Below, piece after piece: positions 26,520 through 34,613 of a stretch of DNA of 64,000 nt. How positions within the stretch are numbered: position 1 is the first letter of the stretch; each line of letters begins with the position of its first letter. Location of the stretch: contig CAVOIB010000002.1 in assembly GCA_963695975.1 (NCBI GenBank), forward strand, positions 186,001 through 250,000. Direction: 5' to 3'. The position numbers and the translations under genes are program-made. The notes below the pieces were generated by a model. The model ran no database searches and was not told the DNA's origin. It worked only from the letters and a program-made list of their open reading frames with translations. The stretch is from JBBQVZ01 sp963695975. GTDB lineage: Bacteria; Actinomycetota; UBA4738; HRBIN12.

Positions 26520-27533
26520 GTGGAACGCGCCGACGACCTGGTCACCTGGGGCATCCTCGGGACGGCCGGCATCGCCAGCAGCGGGTTCCTCCCCGCGCTT
26601 CGAGCCGCCGGAGGAGGGATCGCCGCCGCTGTGGCGAGCCGGGACGTCGCTCGCGCCGAGCCGTGGGCAACCCGGGAAGGCGTCGGCAGCGCGGTCGAGG
26701 GGTACGAACGGATCGTTGGGGATCCCGAGATCGAGGCGCTCTACATCCCGCTCCCGAACCGGATGCACATGGAGTGGACGATCGCCGCGCTCCAGGCCGG
26801 AAAAGCGGTGCTCTGCGAGAAGCCGCTGTGCGTCACGCCTGCTGAGACGGCGGCGGTGTTGCGTGTGGCGCGCGAATCAAGGGGCCCGCTCTGGGAGGCG
26901 TTCGTGTTCCCGTTCCATGAGGAAGTCGTCGCCGTGAAGACCCTGATCGCCCAAGGAGCCATCGGCGAGATCCGCGAGATCAACTCGACCTTCCACTTCG
27001 TGATGGATGACCCTGCGAACATCCGCGGATTCGCCGCGCTCACCGGTGGGTCGATCCAAGACGTCGGCTGCTACCCAATCCGGCTCGCGCGCCTGCTGTT
27101 CGAGACCGAGCCAGATCTGAGACGGACCCTTGCCGATGCGGTGTGGTCGGACGATGGTGCCGACGAGGAGGTCTGGGGAGCGCTGTCGTTCCCTGGCGAC
27201 CGTCGGCTGCTGTTCTCGAGCGGGTTCCGCGCCGCGTACCAGACGTTCACACGGATCCTCGGCACCGAAGGTGAGATCCGCATGACGAACCCGTTCCACC
27301 CGCGGGAACACGACACACGAACCGTGGTGCGCGACGGCGTGGAGGAGACCGACCCGGCGATCGGTACGGAGGTCCCGACGTTCACTCCCGCGATCCGGCA
27401 CATCCATCGGGTGCTGCGGGGTCTCGAGGAGCCACGACATCTCGCGGTGGACGAGGCGATGGGGAACGCGGTCGCGATCGCGTCGGTGCTCGATTCGGCG
27501 CGCCGGGAGGGAGTCGAACCCCCAACCTTCTGA
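26520..27533 (+). CDS. Gfo/Idh/MocA family oxidoreductase
   Basis: 337 residues from the GTG at 26520. The N-terminal Rossmann domain starts WGILGTAGIASSGFLPAL, and the signature AGKAVLCEKPLCVTPAE contains the catalytic EKP lysine. GGSIQDVGCYPIRLARLLF is the substrate-domain motif with the conserved Asp. The family oxidizes or reduces sugars and their derivatives with NAD(P). The last 12 codons (RREGVEPPTF and stop) lie inside the tRNA-Arg gene on the opposite strand, so the protein C-terminus is encoded by tRNA antisense. Confidence 0.92.
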   Translation: MERADDLVTWGILGTAGIASSGFLPALRAAGGGIAAAVASRDVARAEPWATREGVGSAVEGYERIVGDPEIEALYIPLPNRMHMEWTIAALQAGKAVLCEKPLCVTPAETAAVLRVARESRGPLWEAFVFPFHEEVVAVKTLIAQGAIGEIREINSTFHFVMDDPANIRGFAALTGGSIQDVGCYPIRLARLLFETEPDLRRTLADAVWSDDGADEEVWGALSFPGDRRLLFSSGFRAAYQTFTRILGTEGEIRMTNPFHPREHDTRTVVRDGVEETDPAIGTEVPTFTPAIRHIHRVLRGLEEPRHLAVDEAMGNAVAIASVLDSARREGVEPPTF

Positions 27534-27571
27534 TCCGTAGTCAGATGCTCTATCCATTGAGCTACCGGCGC
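27499..27571 (-). tRNA. tRNA-Arg (ACG)
   Basis: 73 bases. The acceptor GCGCCGG (27571-27565) pairs with CCGGCGC, the D arm contains TAGCTCAATGGATAGAGCA, and the anticodon loop CTACGGA gives ACG. The T arm is GGGGGTTCGACTCCC. A34 is the target of TadA (17900-18361). The gene overlaps the 3' end of the Gfo/Idh gene by 35 bases on the other strand. Confidence 0.97.
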
Positions 27572-27580
27572 AGGTCACCA

Positions 27581-27586
27581 AGGGTA
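27581..27586 (-). promoter_or_regulatory. -10 box TACCCT of tRNA-Arg
   Basis: A TANNNT hexamer on the minus strand ends 9 bases before the tRNA 5' end. Confidence 0.4.
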
Positions 27587-27664
27587 ACACCGGGCTCAGG
27601 AGCATCTGATGCGGAGCACATGAGGAGGGTCCCAGAACATGCGGCGGACTTGCTCGCGGCCCGA

Positions 27665-28179
27665 TCAGGCTCGATGGGCGCGTGCCTTTGGTCGGTTCTG
27701 CAAGAGCTTGCGCATCGAGAGGACCGTGAGCTTCGAGTCGGGCTTCTCGGAGTCCCTTCGGCCAGTGCGTTCGAAGCCGGCTCGCTCATACAGCCTTCGC
27801 GCGGCTCCGTTCCCTTCCGTGACGTTCAGAAGCAGTTCCGCGGCGCCTGCCGACACGCCCACTCGGTCAGAGCATCGAGGAGTCCTTGTCCAACCCCCTG
27901 TCTGCGGGCCGGAGGGTCGACCCACATCGCGTAGGCCTTGGCTGACCGAGGTGCCGCCTCATCCATGACGCATACAGCCATCCCAACCCAAACGTCGCCC
28001 TCGACCGCGACGAGCGTTACCTGTTCCTCGTCACTGGCCCACGCTCGCCACGCTGCGTCTGGCATGGCGCGCTCCTCGGTGAGGGAGCTTGCGAACGAGT
28101 CAGGGTCGGTCTCGAGGGCGCGCAGTCTCAAACCCTTCAGACTGCGCCACTCCTCCGGCTGCACCGGGCGGATCTCCAC
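27665..28179 (-). pseudogene. GNAT family N-acetyltransferase interrupted by a frameshift
   Basis: The first frame (ATG at 28179) encodes a normal N-terminus, MEIRPVQPEEWRSLKGLRLRAL, and the acetyl-CoA loop DPPARRQGVGQGLLDALTEWA, then stops at 27826 after CRQAPRNCF. A second frame continues the fold exactly where expected: GAAELLLNVTEGNGAARRLYERAGFERTGRR, ending at 27665. The shift lies near 27836-27850 in a GC-rich run (CGGCAGGCGCCGCGG). Together the parts make a full-length acetyltransferase of about 170 residues. Either the gene is newly broken or one base is missing or extra in the assembly. Confidence 0.8.
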
Positions 28180-28258
28180 CTGCGTGCATCGTAGGTGAAG
28201 CCGACGTCTCCAGCCCCGATCACCCGCCGAGACGCCGGGCTCCGATCCCGGGAGTGGC

Positions 28259-29962
28259 TCACTGCAGCGGCAGCGTCGATACGATCAGCCATCGACCACC
28301 GGTTGGCTGGCTCAACTCGAACGTGAGCGCGAACGGAGATGTTGCGTGCCCGGTCTGATGGCCATCGGCGTCATAGGTGATCTCCTCCAACGTCCCATGC
28401 GTTTCGACTCCCAGTCTCAAAGCGCCCTGTCCCTTGGAGCGGATCACGGAGGCGATGCGGATGGAGTCGAAGACATGGTTGCTCACGACGGTTTCGCCGG
28501 TCGAGATCGAATCATCGATCCGCTGCTGCATCTCGCTCAGTCGGTCGCCGAAATCGACCGCCGAAAGCAGGTCTTTGTCCGCAGCAAGCAGGGCCTGCGA
28601 CTCGGTCGCCAGGTTCTCGGCAAGGTTCACGGCGACCTCCTGCCCCCCGGGACCCGCCAGATCGCTGCTCAGATCCGCGACATCGGCGTCGACGGTGACG
28701 GAAGGGAGTGTGGACCGATCGATCTCGGCGACGGTCACCGTCAGCGCGTCGGCTCGGGCTACTTGAGACGTCCCGCGTGACGGTATACCAGCTGCGACGA
28801 TCCCGAACACCAGGACGACAGCCGCGGCACCCCCTATCGCACCGCGCGTGAAGGAGCGTCGGGGGTTGGCGTTCACATCTCCAACGGTTGAGAGCCGGGC
28901 CACGAAGCCGCCGAGCCGATCCCGGTCCGTTCTCGCAGCGGGAAAGAAGCGCTCGAAGGGCAGACGAGCTGCACACAAGATGACCAGGCCTGCCAACAAC
29001 CCGACCTTGGCGCCGAATTCGGTCCGCTGAGGCGCGATCAACAGGGTGCTGGCGAGGGCAACGCAGACGGCGAAGACGAGTCGCGCCACCCGTCCAGCCG
29101 GCACCGTCTTCGGGTCGGTGATCATGAAGAACAGGAAGATCAAGACCTCCGGTGACGCAACGATCGCCCACCAGAAGCGGGATCCACAGACGGGCGCGAA
29201 GGCCCATCGCGCAGTCATGCAGTGTCCGGAGGCGGCCAAGATGCCGATGCCGGCGGCGAGGGTGATCCAGAACACCAGTGACATGGCAAGCAGGTGCAGG
29301 CGAGCGGTGATGAGCGATCCGCCCACCAGGATGATCAGATAGGCGACCACCATCCAACCTGCGAACGGGGCCCACCAGAAGTCGAGCGGCTCCACCCGGC
29401 TGCTGCCCAGGATCAGGAAGGCCGCGACGAGGCCCACGTTCGACGGATTGAACACGTGCGAGCCCCGGAATCGGATCACGTACTTGGTGAGCAGGGAAAG
29501 CCCTGCCACCAGGGCGAACAGGTACCACCCTCGCCAGCTCCAGTAGTCCCCGTTGCGTGTACCGATGACCCTGAAGATCAGGGCGACCCCGCTTCCGGTC
29601 AGCATGGCGCTGGCCGGCCATACGAGCGTGCCCGTCCGGTTGAGGGTCCACACCACTTCGATCACCGCGCATGTCACGATGGCAACCAGGATCTGCGCCA
29701 CGGAGACCTGGAATCCGAGCGCGGTCTGGCCCAGGACGTGGATCGAGACGATCACCGCCGCCAGGTGCAGCCGGGGATCGCGGATGGTCGGCAGGACGAC
29801 GGGGTAGCGCTTCTTGCCGAGCCTGATGGTCCGAGGGGCCACGGGCCTCACGGCTGGTTCGGCGGCCTGGGGGCCACTCGAGACTTCCAACGGGGATCGG
29901 GTCGTCACGGCCACCTCAACTAGGGAGAGGGATATCTTGGAGCGTGGCGTGGCTCGCGTCAC
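28259..29962 (-). CDS. RnfD/NqrB-like membrane protein with C-terminal extracytoplasmic extension
   Basis: 567 residues from the GTG at 29962 (GTG codons at 29914 and 29908 are alternatives; no clear ribosome site). About ten hydrophobic segments lie between residues 65 and 390. HVFNPSNVGLVAAFLILGSS and MITDPKTVPAGRVAR are the NQR2/RnfD/RnfE family signatures, found in the membrane subunit that carries covalent FMN in Rnf and Nqr ion pumps. No other rnf or nqr gene is nearby. After a further membrane helix, the C-terminal 165 residues are probably outside the cell. They are rich in polar residues and unlike any Rnf subunit I know. It is probably an orphan electron-transfer membrane protein; the role is unknown. 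Confidence 0.7.
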   Translation of the reverse strand: MTRATPRSKISLSLVEVAVTTRSPLEVSSGPQAAEPAVRPVAPRTIRLGKKRYPVVLPTIRDPRLHLAAVIVSIHVLGQTALGFQVSVAQILVAIVTCAVIEVVWTLNRTGTLVWPASAMLTGSGVALIFRVIGTRNGDYWSWRGWYLFALVAGLSLLTKYVIRFRGSHVFNPSNVGLVAAFLILGSSRVEPLDFWWAPFAGWMVVAYLIILVGGSLITARLHLLAMSLVFWITLAAGIGILAASGHCMTARWAFAPVCGSRFWWAIVASPEVLIFLFFMITDPKTVPAGRVARLVFAVCVALASTLLIAPQRTEFGAKVGLLAGLVILCAARLPFERFFPAARTDRDRLGGFVARLSTVGDVNANPRRSFTRGAIGGAAAVVLVFGIVAAGIPSRGTSQVARADALTVTVAEIDRSTLPSVTVDADVADLSSDLAGPGGQEVAVNLAENLATESQALLAADKDLLSAVDFGDRLSEMQQRIDDSISTGETVVSNHVFDSIRIASVIRSKGQGALRLGVETHGTLEEITYDADGHQTGHATSPFALTFELSQPTGGRWLIVSTLPLQ

Positions 29963-30017
29963 GCTCGAGGACGGATCGCCGTGCCGATGGCACGAGGCGC
30001 AGCACGTTACCTGCCCG

Positions 30018-30023
30018 TAGGAT
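30018..30023 (+). promoter_or_regulatory. -10 box TAGGAT before the MetE-like gene
   Basis: The TANNNT hexamer is 47 bases before the ATG at 30071. Unlike most genes here, this one has a leader with a strong AGAAGGAG ribosome site. Confidence 0.3.
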
Positions 30024-30070
30024 ACGTCTCCGATCAGCGTCGACCATACGGATCGAGAAGGAGTCGCGCG

Positions 30071-31132
30071 ATGATCCCCACCGAGCCCATCGGCAGTATC
30101 CCCCGACCCCAGTCACTGATCGAGGGCATGAGCGCCTTGGCCTCAGGCTCTCTGTCCCTCGAGGATCTTCAGGGGCTTCAGGACGAGGCACTTCGCGACA
30201 CGATCGAACGCTTCGAGGCGACGGGCTCGCCCGTGATAACGGACGGCGAGCAGACCAAGTCCAGCTTCATCACCTATCCGCTCGAAGGTCTGGAGAACCT
30301 GGCACCGGACGGGGCGGTGATCCCCTTCGTCGATGGACACATCCGGCAGCTCCCCAAGCTCACCGCAGGACCGTTCCGAGCCGGTAAGTACGCCGACGGA
30401 TACCTGGTCGCCGCGATGCGGTACGCGCACGTCCCGGTGAAACAGGCCGTCATCGCGGCCTCGGCACTCAGCCTGATCTACCCGCAAGATGGCATCGACG
30501 GCTATCCGCGCGAGGCGTTCCTGGAGGACCTTGTCTCGGAGTGCGAGACCGACATCCGCCGCTCGTTCGAAGCGGGCGCGCACAGCGTGCAGATCGACTT
30601 CACCGAGGGTCGTCTGTCGATCAAGCTCGATCCATCCGGAGGGCTCCTCCGCGACTTCGTGGCACTGAACAACCGCGTGCTCGATCGTTTCTCGGACGAG
30701 GAACGGATGCGGATCGGCGTTCACACGTGCCCAGGAGGTGACCGCGACTCGACGCACAGCGCGGACGTCGATTACGCGGGGCTCCTGCCCGAACTCTTCA
30801 AGACGAATGTCGGCAACGTCTTCGTCGAGCTCGCCGGCGAGAAGGACCGCGGCCGTGTGCTGGAGATCATCGCCAAACACCTGCGCCCCGATCAGCGGGT
30901 GTTCGTGGGAGTGATCGACCCGATCGACCGACGTGTCGAGTCGCCTAACGAGGTCCGGGACCGGATCCTGGAGGCCGCGAAGTTCCTCCCCGTATCCCAG
31001 CTGGGCACCGCCGACGACTGCGGCTTCTCGCCGTTCGCGGACGACACGTCGACCTCACGTGACACCGCCTTCGAGAAGATCAGCGCGCGGATCGAGGGCA
31101 CCAAACTCGCCGAGGACAGCCTCGGCGTCTAA
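30071..31132 (+). CDS. Core-MetE-like methyltransferase (MetE catalytic domain only)
   Basis: 353 residues, equal to the C-terminal catalytic barrel of cobalamin-independent methionine synthase without the N-terminal domain. The start is fixed by AGAAGGAG 6 bases before the ATG. Family marks are TEPIGSIPRP, TDGEQTKSSF, IDFTEGRLSIK, GVHTCPGGD (zinc ligands His and Cys) and TADDCGFSPF (zinc Cys). Such short proteins transfer a methyl group to homocysteine, and several use methylcobalamin or other donors rather than methyltetrahydrofolate. The donor here is not known. The AhpD-like pair follows after 64 bases on the same strand. Confidence 0.87.
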   Translation: MIPTEPIGSIPRPQSLIEGMSALASGSLSLEDLQGLQDEALRDTIERFEATGSPVITDGEQTKSSFITYPLEGLENLAPDGAVIPFVDGHIRQLPKLTAGPFRAGKYADGYLVAAMRYAHVPVKQAVIAASALSLIYPQDGIDGYPREAFLEDLVSECETDIRRSFEAGAHSVQIDFTEGRLSIKLDPSGGLLRDFVALNNRVLDRFSDEERMRIGVHTCPGGDRDSTHSADVDYAGLLPELFKTNVGNVFVELAGEKDRGRVLEIIAKHLRPDQRVFVGVIDPIDRRVESPNEVRDRILEAAKFLPVSQLGTADDCGFSPFADDTSTSRDTAFEKISARIEGTKLAEDSLGV

Positions 31133-31196
31133 GGACCTCGGCGTCCAGGCTCCGCCCCTTTTGCGACACGAGATCCGCTCCCACATACTCCGGGGG

Positions 31197-31520
31197 ATGC
31201 CCGACGACCCTAAGGACCGGCACCGGCCGCCGCTCGAAGCGCTGGAGGCCGCGATCCTCCAGGGTCCGGGCGTCCTTCCTAAGGAAGCGCGCAGGGCGGC
31301 GGCGCAGAACGAGGGAGCGCCCGAGACGTTCGCGGCGTACGTCGACACCATCCACCGCTATGCGTATCGGGTCACCGATCGGATCGTGGCCGGCTTTGCG
31401 GAAGCGGGCGCGGACGACGATGCCGTGTTCGAGATCAGTGTCGCGGCCGCCTACGGCGCGGCCCGCGAGCGTCTCGACGCGGGGCTCCAAGCCTTGCGAG
31501 CGGCCCGGGACGGCGTCTGA
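31197..31520 (+). CDS. Small helical partner of the AhpD-like selenoprotein, unknown function
   Basis: 107 residues from the ATG at 31197. No cysteine is present. The sequence is predicted all-helical, with LPKEARRAAAQNEGAPETFAAYVDTIHRYAYRVTD followed by EAGADDDAVFEISVAAAYGAARERLDAGL. That second half resembles the C-terminal helices of AhpD/carboxymuconolactone-decarboxylase proteins, so it may be a cysteine-less relative; this is inference. Its stop shares one base with the start of the next gene (TGATG), so the two are translationally coupled and probably form a complex. I do not recognise a named family. Confidence 0.75.
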   Translation: MPDDPKDRHRPPLEALEAAILQGPGVLPKEARRAAAQNEGAPETFAAYVDTIHRYAYRVTDRIVAGFAEAGADDDAVFEISVAAAYGAARERLDAGLQALRAARDGV

Positions 31521-32101
31521 TGCGGCTCGAGGCGGTCGCGCGCGGCAGGGGCCTGGGCGCGAAGGCGAAGTTCGCGATGATCCGGCTCCTCTCCGGGGCG
31601 CCGACGCTCGACGTCGTGAAGACGCTCTCGTTCCGGCCGGCGTTCTTCGGCGATCCGTTCAACCAGCTCATCCAGGAGGTCATGCGCGGTCCGTCGGAGT
31701 GGACGGTCGGCGAACGGGAGCTGTTCGCTGCGTTCGTCTCCGCGCGGAACCGATGCGAGTTCTGAACGGGGGCTCACGGCGCGGTCGCGTCGAAGAGCTT
31801 CGGGGCGGAGGAAACGGCCGCCGCGCTCGCGGACTGGCGTAGCGCGCCTATCGGTGAGCGGGTTCGTGCGGCGCTCGCCATGCTCGAGACGATGACGCTT
31901 CGGCCGCACGAGCTCGCCGCCATCGACATCCAGCCGCTGCTTCAAGCCGGCGTGAGCGAGGCGGGTGTGGTGGACGCCTTGTACGTCGGATTCCTGTTCA
32001 ACACGATCGATCGAATCGCCGACTCGCTCGGCTTCCTGACGGTCAGCGCGAAGGAGTACGGCAAGAGCGCCGACCGCCTCCTGAAACACGGGTACCTGTA
32101 A
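31520..32101 (+). CDS. AhpD/CMD-like peroxidase-related selenoprotein (Sec encoded by TGA at 31763-31765)
   Basis: 193 residues if TGA is read as selenocysteine; ordinary translation stops at residue 81. The frame is continuous on both sides. Upstream is VGERELFAAFVSARNRCEF, where Cys79 is the first cysteine of the AhpD motif. TGA is residue 82, followed by TGAHGAVASKSFG with His86. The result is C-x-x-U-x-x-x-H in place of C-x-x-C-x-x-x-H. The second half (LRPHELAAIDIQPLLQAGVS, ALYVGFLFNTIDRIADSLGF) is the expected C-terminal AhpD fold and contains no other disruption. A SECIS-like hairpin begins just after the TGA. AhpD-like proteins are thiol peroxidases or reductants of peroxiredoxins. 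The gene is coupled to the small gene upstream. Confidence 0.85.
31766..31798 (+). promoter_or_regulatory. Bacterial SECIS-like hairpin
   Basis: The six-pair upper stem CGGCGC (31777-31782) / GCGTCG (31787-31792), with one G-U pair, closes the tetraloop GGTC (31783-31786). Below a small A/AA bulge, GCTC (31772-31775) pairs with GAGC (31795-31798). Seventeen bases separate the TGA from the loop, inside the 16-37 range of bacterial SECIS elements. The GGU in the loop is the SelB contact known from E. coli fdhF. Confidence 0.75.
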
Positions 32102-32168
32102 CGACCGCTCGATCCACCGCGACGCGGGCGAGCGGCCCACGATTCCGGTGTCCACGAGCCTCGTCCGG

Positions 32169-32258
32169 CGGAGACGCCGGGATTCGAACCCGGGAGAGAG
32201 CTCAACACCCTCTAACCGCTTAGCAGGCGGCTCCTTTCGGCCACTCAGGCACGTCTCC
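32169..32258 (-). tRNA. tRNA-Ser (GCT)
   Basis: A class II tRNA of 90 bases. The acceptor GGAGACG pairs with CGTCTCC. Stem CCGC/GCGG around CTGCTAA gives anticodon GCT. It has a long variable arm and the T arm CCGGGTTCGAATCCCGG. Confidence 0.95.
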
Positions 32259-32265
32259 GCCCAGG

Positions 32266-32271
32266 ATTCTA
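32266..32271 (-). promoter_or_regulatory. -10 box TAGAAT of tRNA-Ser(GCT)
   Basis: TAGAAT on the minus strand ends 7 bases before the tRNA 5' end. Confidence 0.5.
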
Positions 32272-32288
32272 GGTGAGAGCGGGCGCGC

Positions 32289-32294
32289 TAGGCT
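32289..32294 (+). promoter_or_regulatory. -10 box TAGGCT before the FAD oxidase gene
   Basis: A TANNNT hexamer ends 6 bases before the GTG at 32301. Confidence 0.4.
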
Positions 32295-32300
32295 GCGCGC

Positions 32301-33477
32301 GTGCCTGACGTGATCGTCGTCGGCGGGGGGATCATCGGCGCCGCGTGCGCGTACGAGCTCGGGCGGGCCGGGGCGACCGTGACCCTCATCGAGCGCGACG
32401 AGCTCGCGGCCGGTGCCTCGGGGCGCAACCAAGGGTGGTATGTCCTGCCCCAGGATCCGCTGCTCGAACCCATGGCGCGCGCGACCCTGCCCACGTACCT
32501 GACGATCGCCGACGACGCTCCGCTCCCCGTCTGGATCGACCGGGAACCGGTGGGGCATCTCTTGGTGGCTCTCGATGACCGGGAGGCCGACGGCGCCGCG
32601 GGAGAGCTGGCGTCGGCCGTCGCGCATGGGGTCCGCGTCGACGCGCTCGATGCCGCGTCGCTCCGCGAGGTCGAGCCGGCGTTGACCCCCGACGCGGTCG
32701 CGGGGTGGCTCCTGGACCAGGGTTATCGGCTGGATCCTGGGTCGCTGACGGTGGCGCTCGCGCTCACCGCGAAGGCCGCGGGCGCCGATATCCGGCACCA
32801 CCTCAGCGTACGGGCGCTGATCGAAGAAGAAGGGATCGGTCCGCGGGGTCGTGACCGACGACGGCCGGATCGACGCGGATACGGTGATCGTCGCGGCGGG
32901 ACCATGGTCGGCACGGCTCGTCGATCCGATCGGGGTCAGGCTCCCAGTGAGTGGTGCCCGAGGATGGATCGTCCGGGTGGCTCCGACGCCCGGCCTCCTG
33001 TCCCACCTGGTGGAGCAGGCCGGATGGCGAGACTCGGCGCAGCGGAAGGCGGCCGTGTCCCCGCCCACGGCCGGCGACGTCGCGTCCGACGGGACGCCGA
33101 CCGCCGAGGTTGGCGCCTTACTCCACGTCCACGTCGATGGCACGGTCTTGATCGGGTCGTCGCGCCAGGCATGGGTGACGCCTGAGCCAGAGGACACGAG
33201 CGTGCCGGCGCGCCAGCTCAGGGCCGCGATCCGGTTGGTGCCAGCGGTCGCCGAAGCCCCCGTGCTCTCGTCATGGTGGGGGCTCCGCCCGGTCACCCCC
33301 GACGAGCGCCCGCTGATCGGCCCGGTCGCCGACGGGCTCGTCGTCGCGACCGGGCACGGCTCGGAGGGCGTCATCTTGGGGGCGGGGACGGCGAAGCTCG
33401 TCGCGGCGATGATCGCCGGGAACGAGCCCCCGTTCGACCCGGCGCCGTTCGACCCGATGCGGTTCGAGCGGAGCTGA
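32301..33477 (+). pseudogene. FAD-dependent D-amino-acid/glycine oxidase-like, one frameshift
   Basis: The first frame starts PDVIVVGGGIIGAACAYELGRAGATVTLIE (FAD-binding GxGxxG) and RNQGWYVLP, and runs correctly to VRALIEEEG at about 32833. The proper sequence then continues in the next frame: SVRGVVTDDGRIDADTVIVAAGPWSARL and, at the end, WWGLRPVTPDERPLIGPV and ATGHGSEGVILGAGTAKLVA. The shift falls in GAAGAAGAAGGG (32823-32834), a repeat-plus-homopolymer run prone to slippage, and removing one G restores a protein of about 391 residues of the DAO family. It may be a sequencing or assembly error, because both halves look fully conserved. Confidence 0.85.
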
Positions 33478-33484
33478 GCCGGTC

Positions 33485-34585
33485 TCAGCGAGACGTCAGC
33501 CGTCCCGCGCGTTCGATGATCGGCACGACGCGATCCACCGGCATCGCGAACAACGTGTTCCCGTCCCGCCCCACGGTCGTTTCCGCCGCGCACAGCGCGT
33601 TCACGACCGCCTCTTCCGTCGCCTCGACGGTGGCGGCGAAGAGCGCGGAGAGGAGCCGGGGTTCGCCGGGACGTGCATCGGCGACCGCACGGAGATCGAT
33701 CACTGCATCCGCCGAACCGACCGCCAACCGGTTCGCGGTCGAGAACGCGAGCATCTGCTCGCCCGAACCGTTCGAAGCGTGGGAGCCGGTGCGGGCCAAG
33801 CCCATCCCGGCCCGCTGCGCGACGCGACGAAGCTGGTGCGGCAACAACGGCGCATCCGTGGCAACGATCACGACGCACGAACCCTCCGAGTGCCCGCTGG
33901 GCATCAGGTCAGAGATCTGCTCGCCAACGCGGACGCCGTCGATCCGCAGCTCCTCGCGATCGCCGAAGTTCGTGAGCGCGAGGGCACCCACCATGTAGGA
34001 CCCCGCCCCTACCGGCACCTCCCGGGACGCCGTCCCGATCCCCCCCTTGAAGTCGAAGCACTGCATCCCCGTGCCCGCGCCGACGCACCCCTCGGCGACG
34101 TCGCCTTCGACGGCGGAATCGAGAGCGGCCGCCACGTCTTCGTCCATGACAGGGAACGACAGGACGTCGTTCAGGGAGGAATCGTCGCACTCGGAGACGA
34201 CGGGCATGACCACCTCGGCGGCAACGCGATCCTGCCCGGCGATCCAGCGGACCGTGGCGTCGTAGCCTCGTCCGATCGCGAGGGTCGACGTGAGGACGAC
34301 GGGAGACACCAACACGCCCCACTCCTTGATCTGGTTGATCCCGATCAACTCGCCGTACCCGTTCAGGATGTGCACGCCCGCGTACACGGGTTCCCGCCAG
34401 GGCTGGTCGTCGTGCGGGAAGATCGCCGTCACTCCGGTGCGGACGGCATGCGGATCGCCGTCGACCCCGCGAACGATCGTCCGGTGGCCGACCCGGACGC
34501 CGGTCACATCGGTGATGGCGTTCAAGGGTCCCGGCTCCATCCGGCCGATCGTGATGCCCAGGTCGCGCGCGCGAGGCCTCGTCAT
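33485..34585 (-). CDS. P1 family peptidase (DmpA/BapA-like aminopeptidase)
   Basis: 366 residues. These Ntn-fold enzymes cleave themselves before a serine to give alpha and beta chains and hydrolyse N-terminal amino acids or beta-peptides. NAITDVTGVRVGH at the start, the oxyanion asparagine in LTNFG (Asn206), and the self-cleavage site EGS-CVVIVATDAPL with nucleophile Ser236 are all present. No signal peptide is seen. The gene is divergent from hemA, with 28 bases between starts. Confidence 0.93.
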   Translation of the reverse strand: MTRPRARDLGITIGRMEPGPLNAITDVTGVRVGHRTIVRGVDGDPHAVRTGVTAIFPHDDQPWREPVYAGVHILNGYGELIGINQIKEWGVLVSPVVLTSTLAIGRGYDATVRWIAGQDRVAAEVVMPVVSECDDSSLNDVLSFPVMDEDVAAALDSAVEGDVAEGCVGAGTGMQCFDFKGGIGTASREVPVGAGSYMVGALALTNFGDREELRIDGVRVGEQISDLMPSGHSEGSCVVIVATDAPLLPHQLRRVAQRAGMGLARTGSHASNGSGEQMLAFSTANRLAVGSADAVIDLRAVADARPGEPRLLSALFAATVEATEEAVVNALCAAETTVGRDGNTLFAMPVDRVVPIIERAGRLTSR

Positions 34586-34592
34586 GGGCGGC

Positions 34593-34598
34593 TAGGAT
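34593..34598 (+). promoter_or_regulatory. -10 box TAGGAT of the hem operon
   Basis: A TANNNT hexamer 15 bases before the hemA ATG in the short divergent gap. The -35 is not evident. Confidence 0.35.
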
Positions 34599-34613
34599 AC
34601 GGCGGATCGTCCC

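Noticed and set aside
30001..30070. Cobalamin or SAM riboswitch before the MetE-like gene
   Set aside because: The leader is short and lacks the conserved core of either riboswitch.
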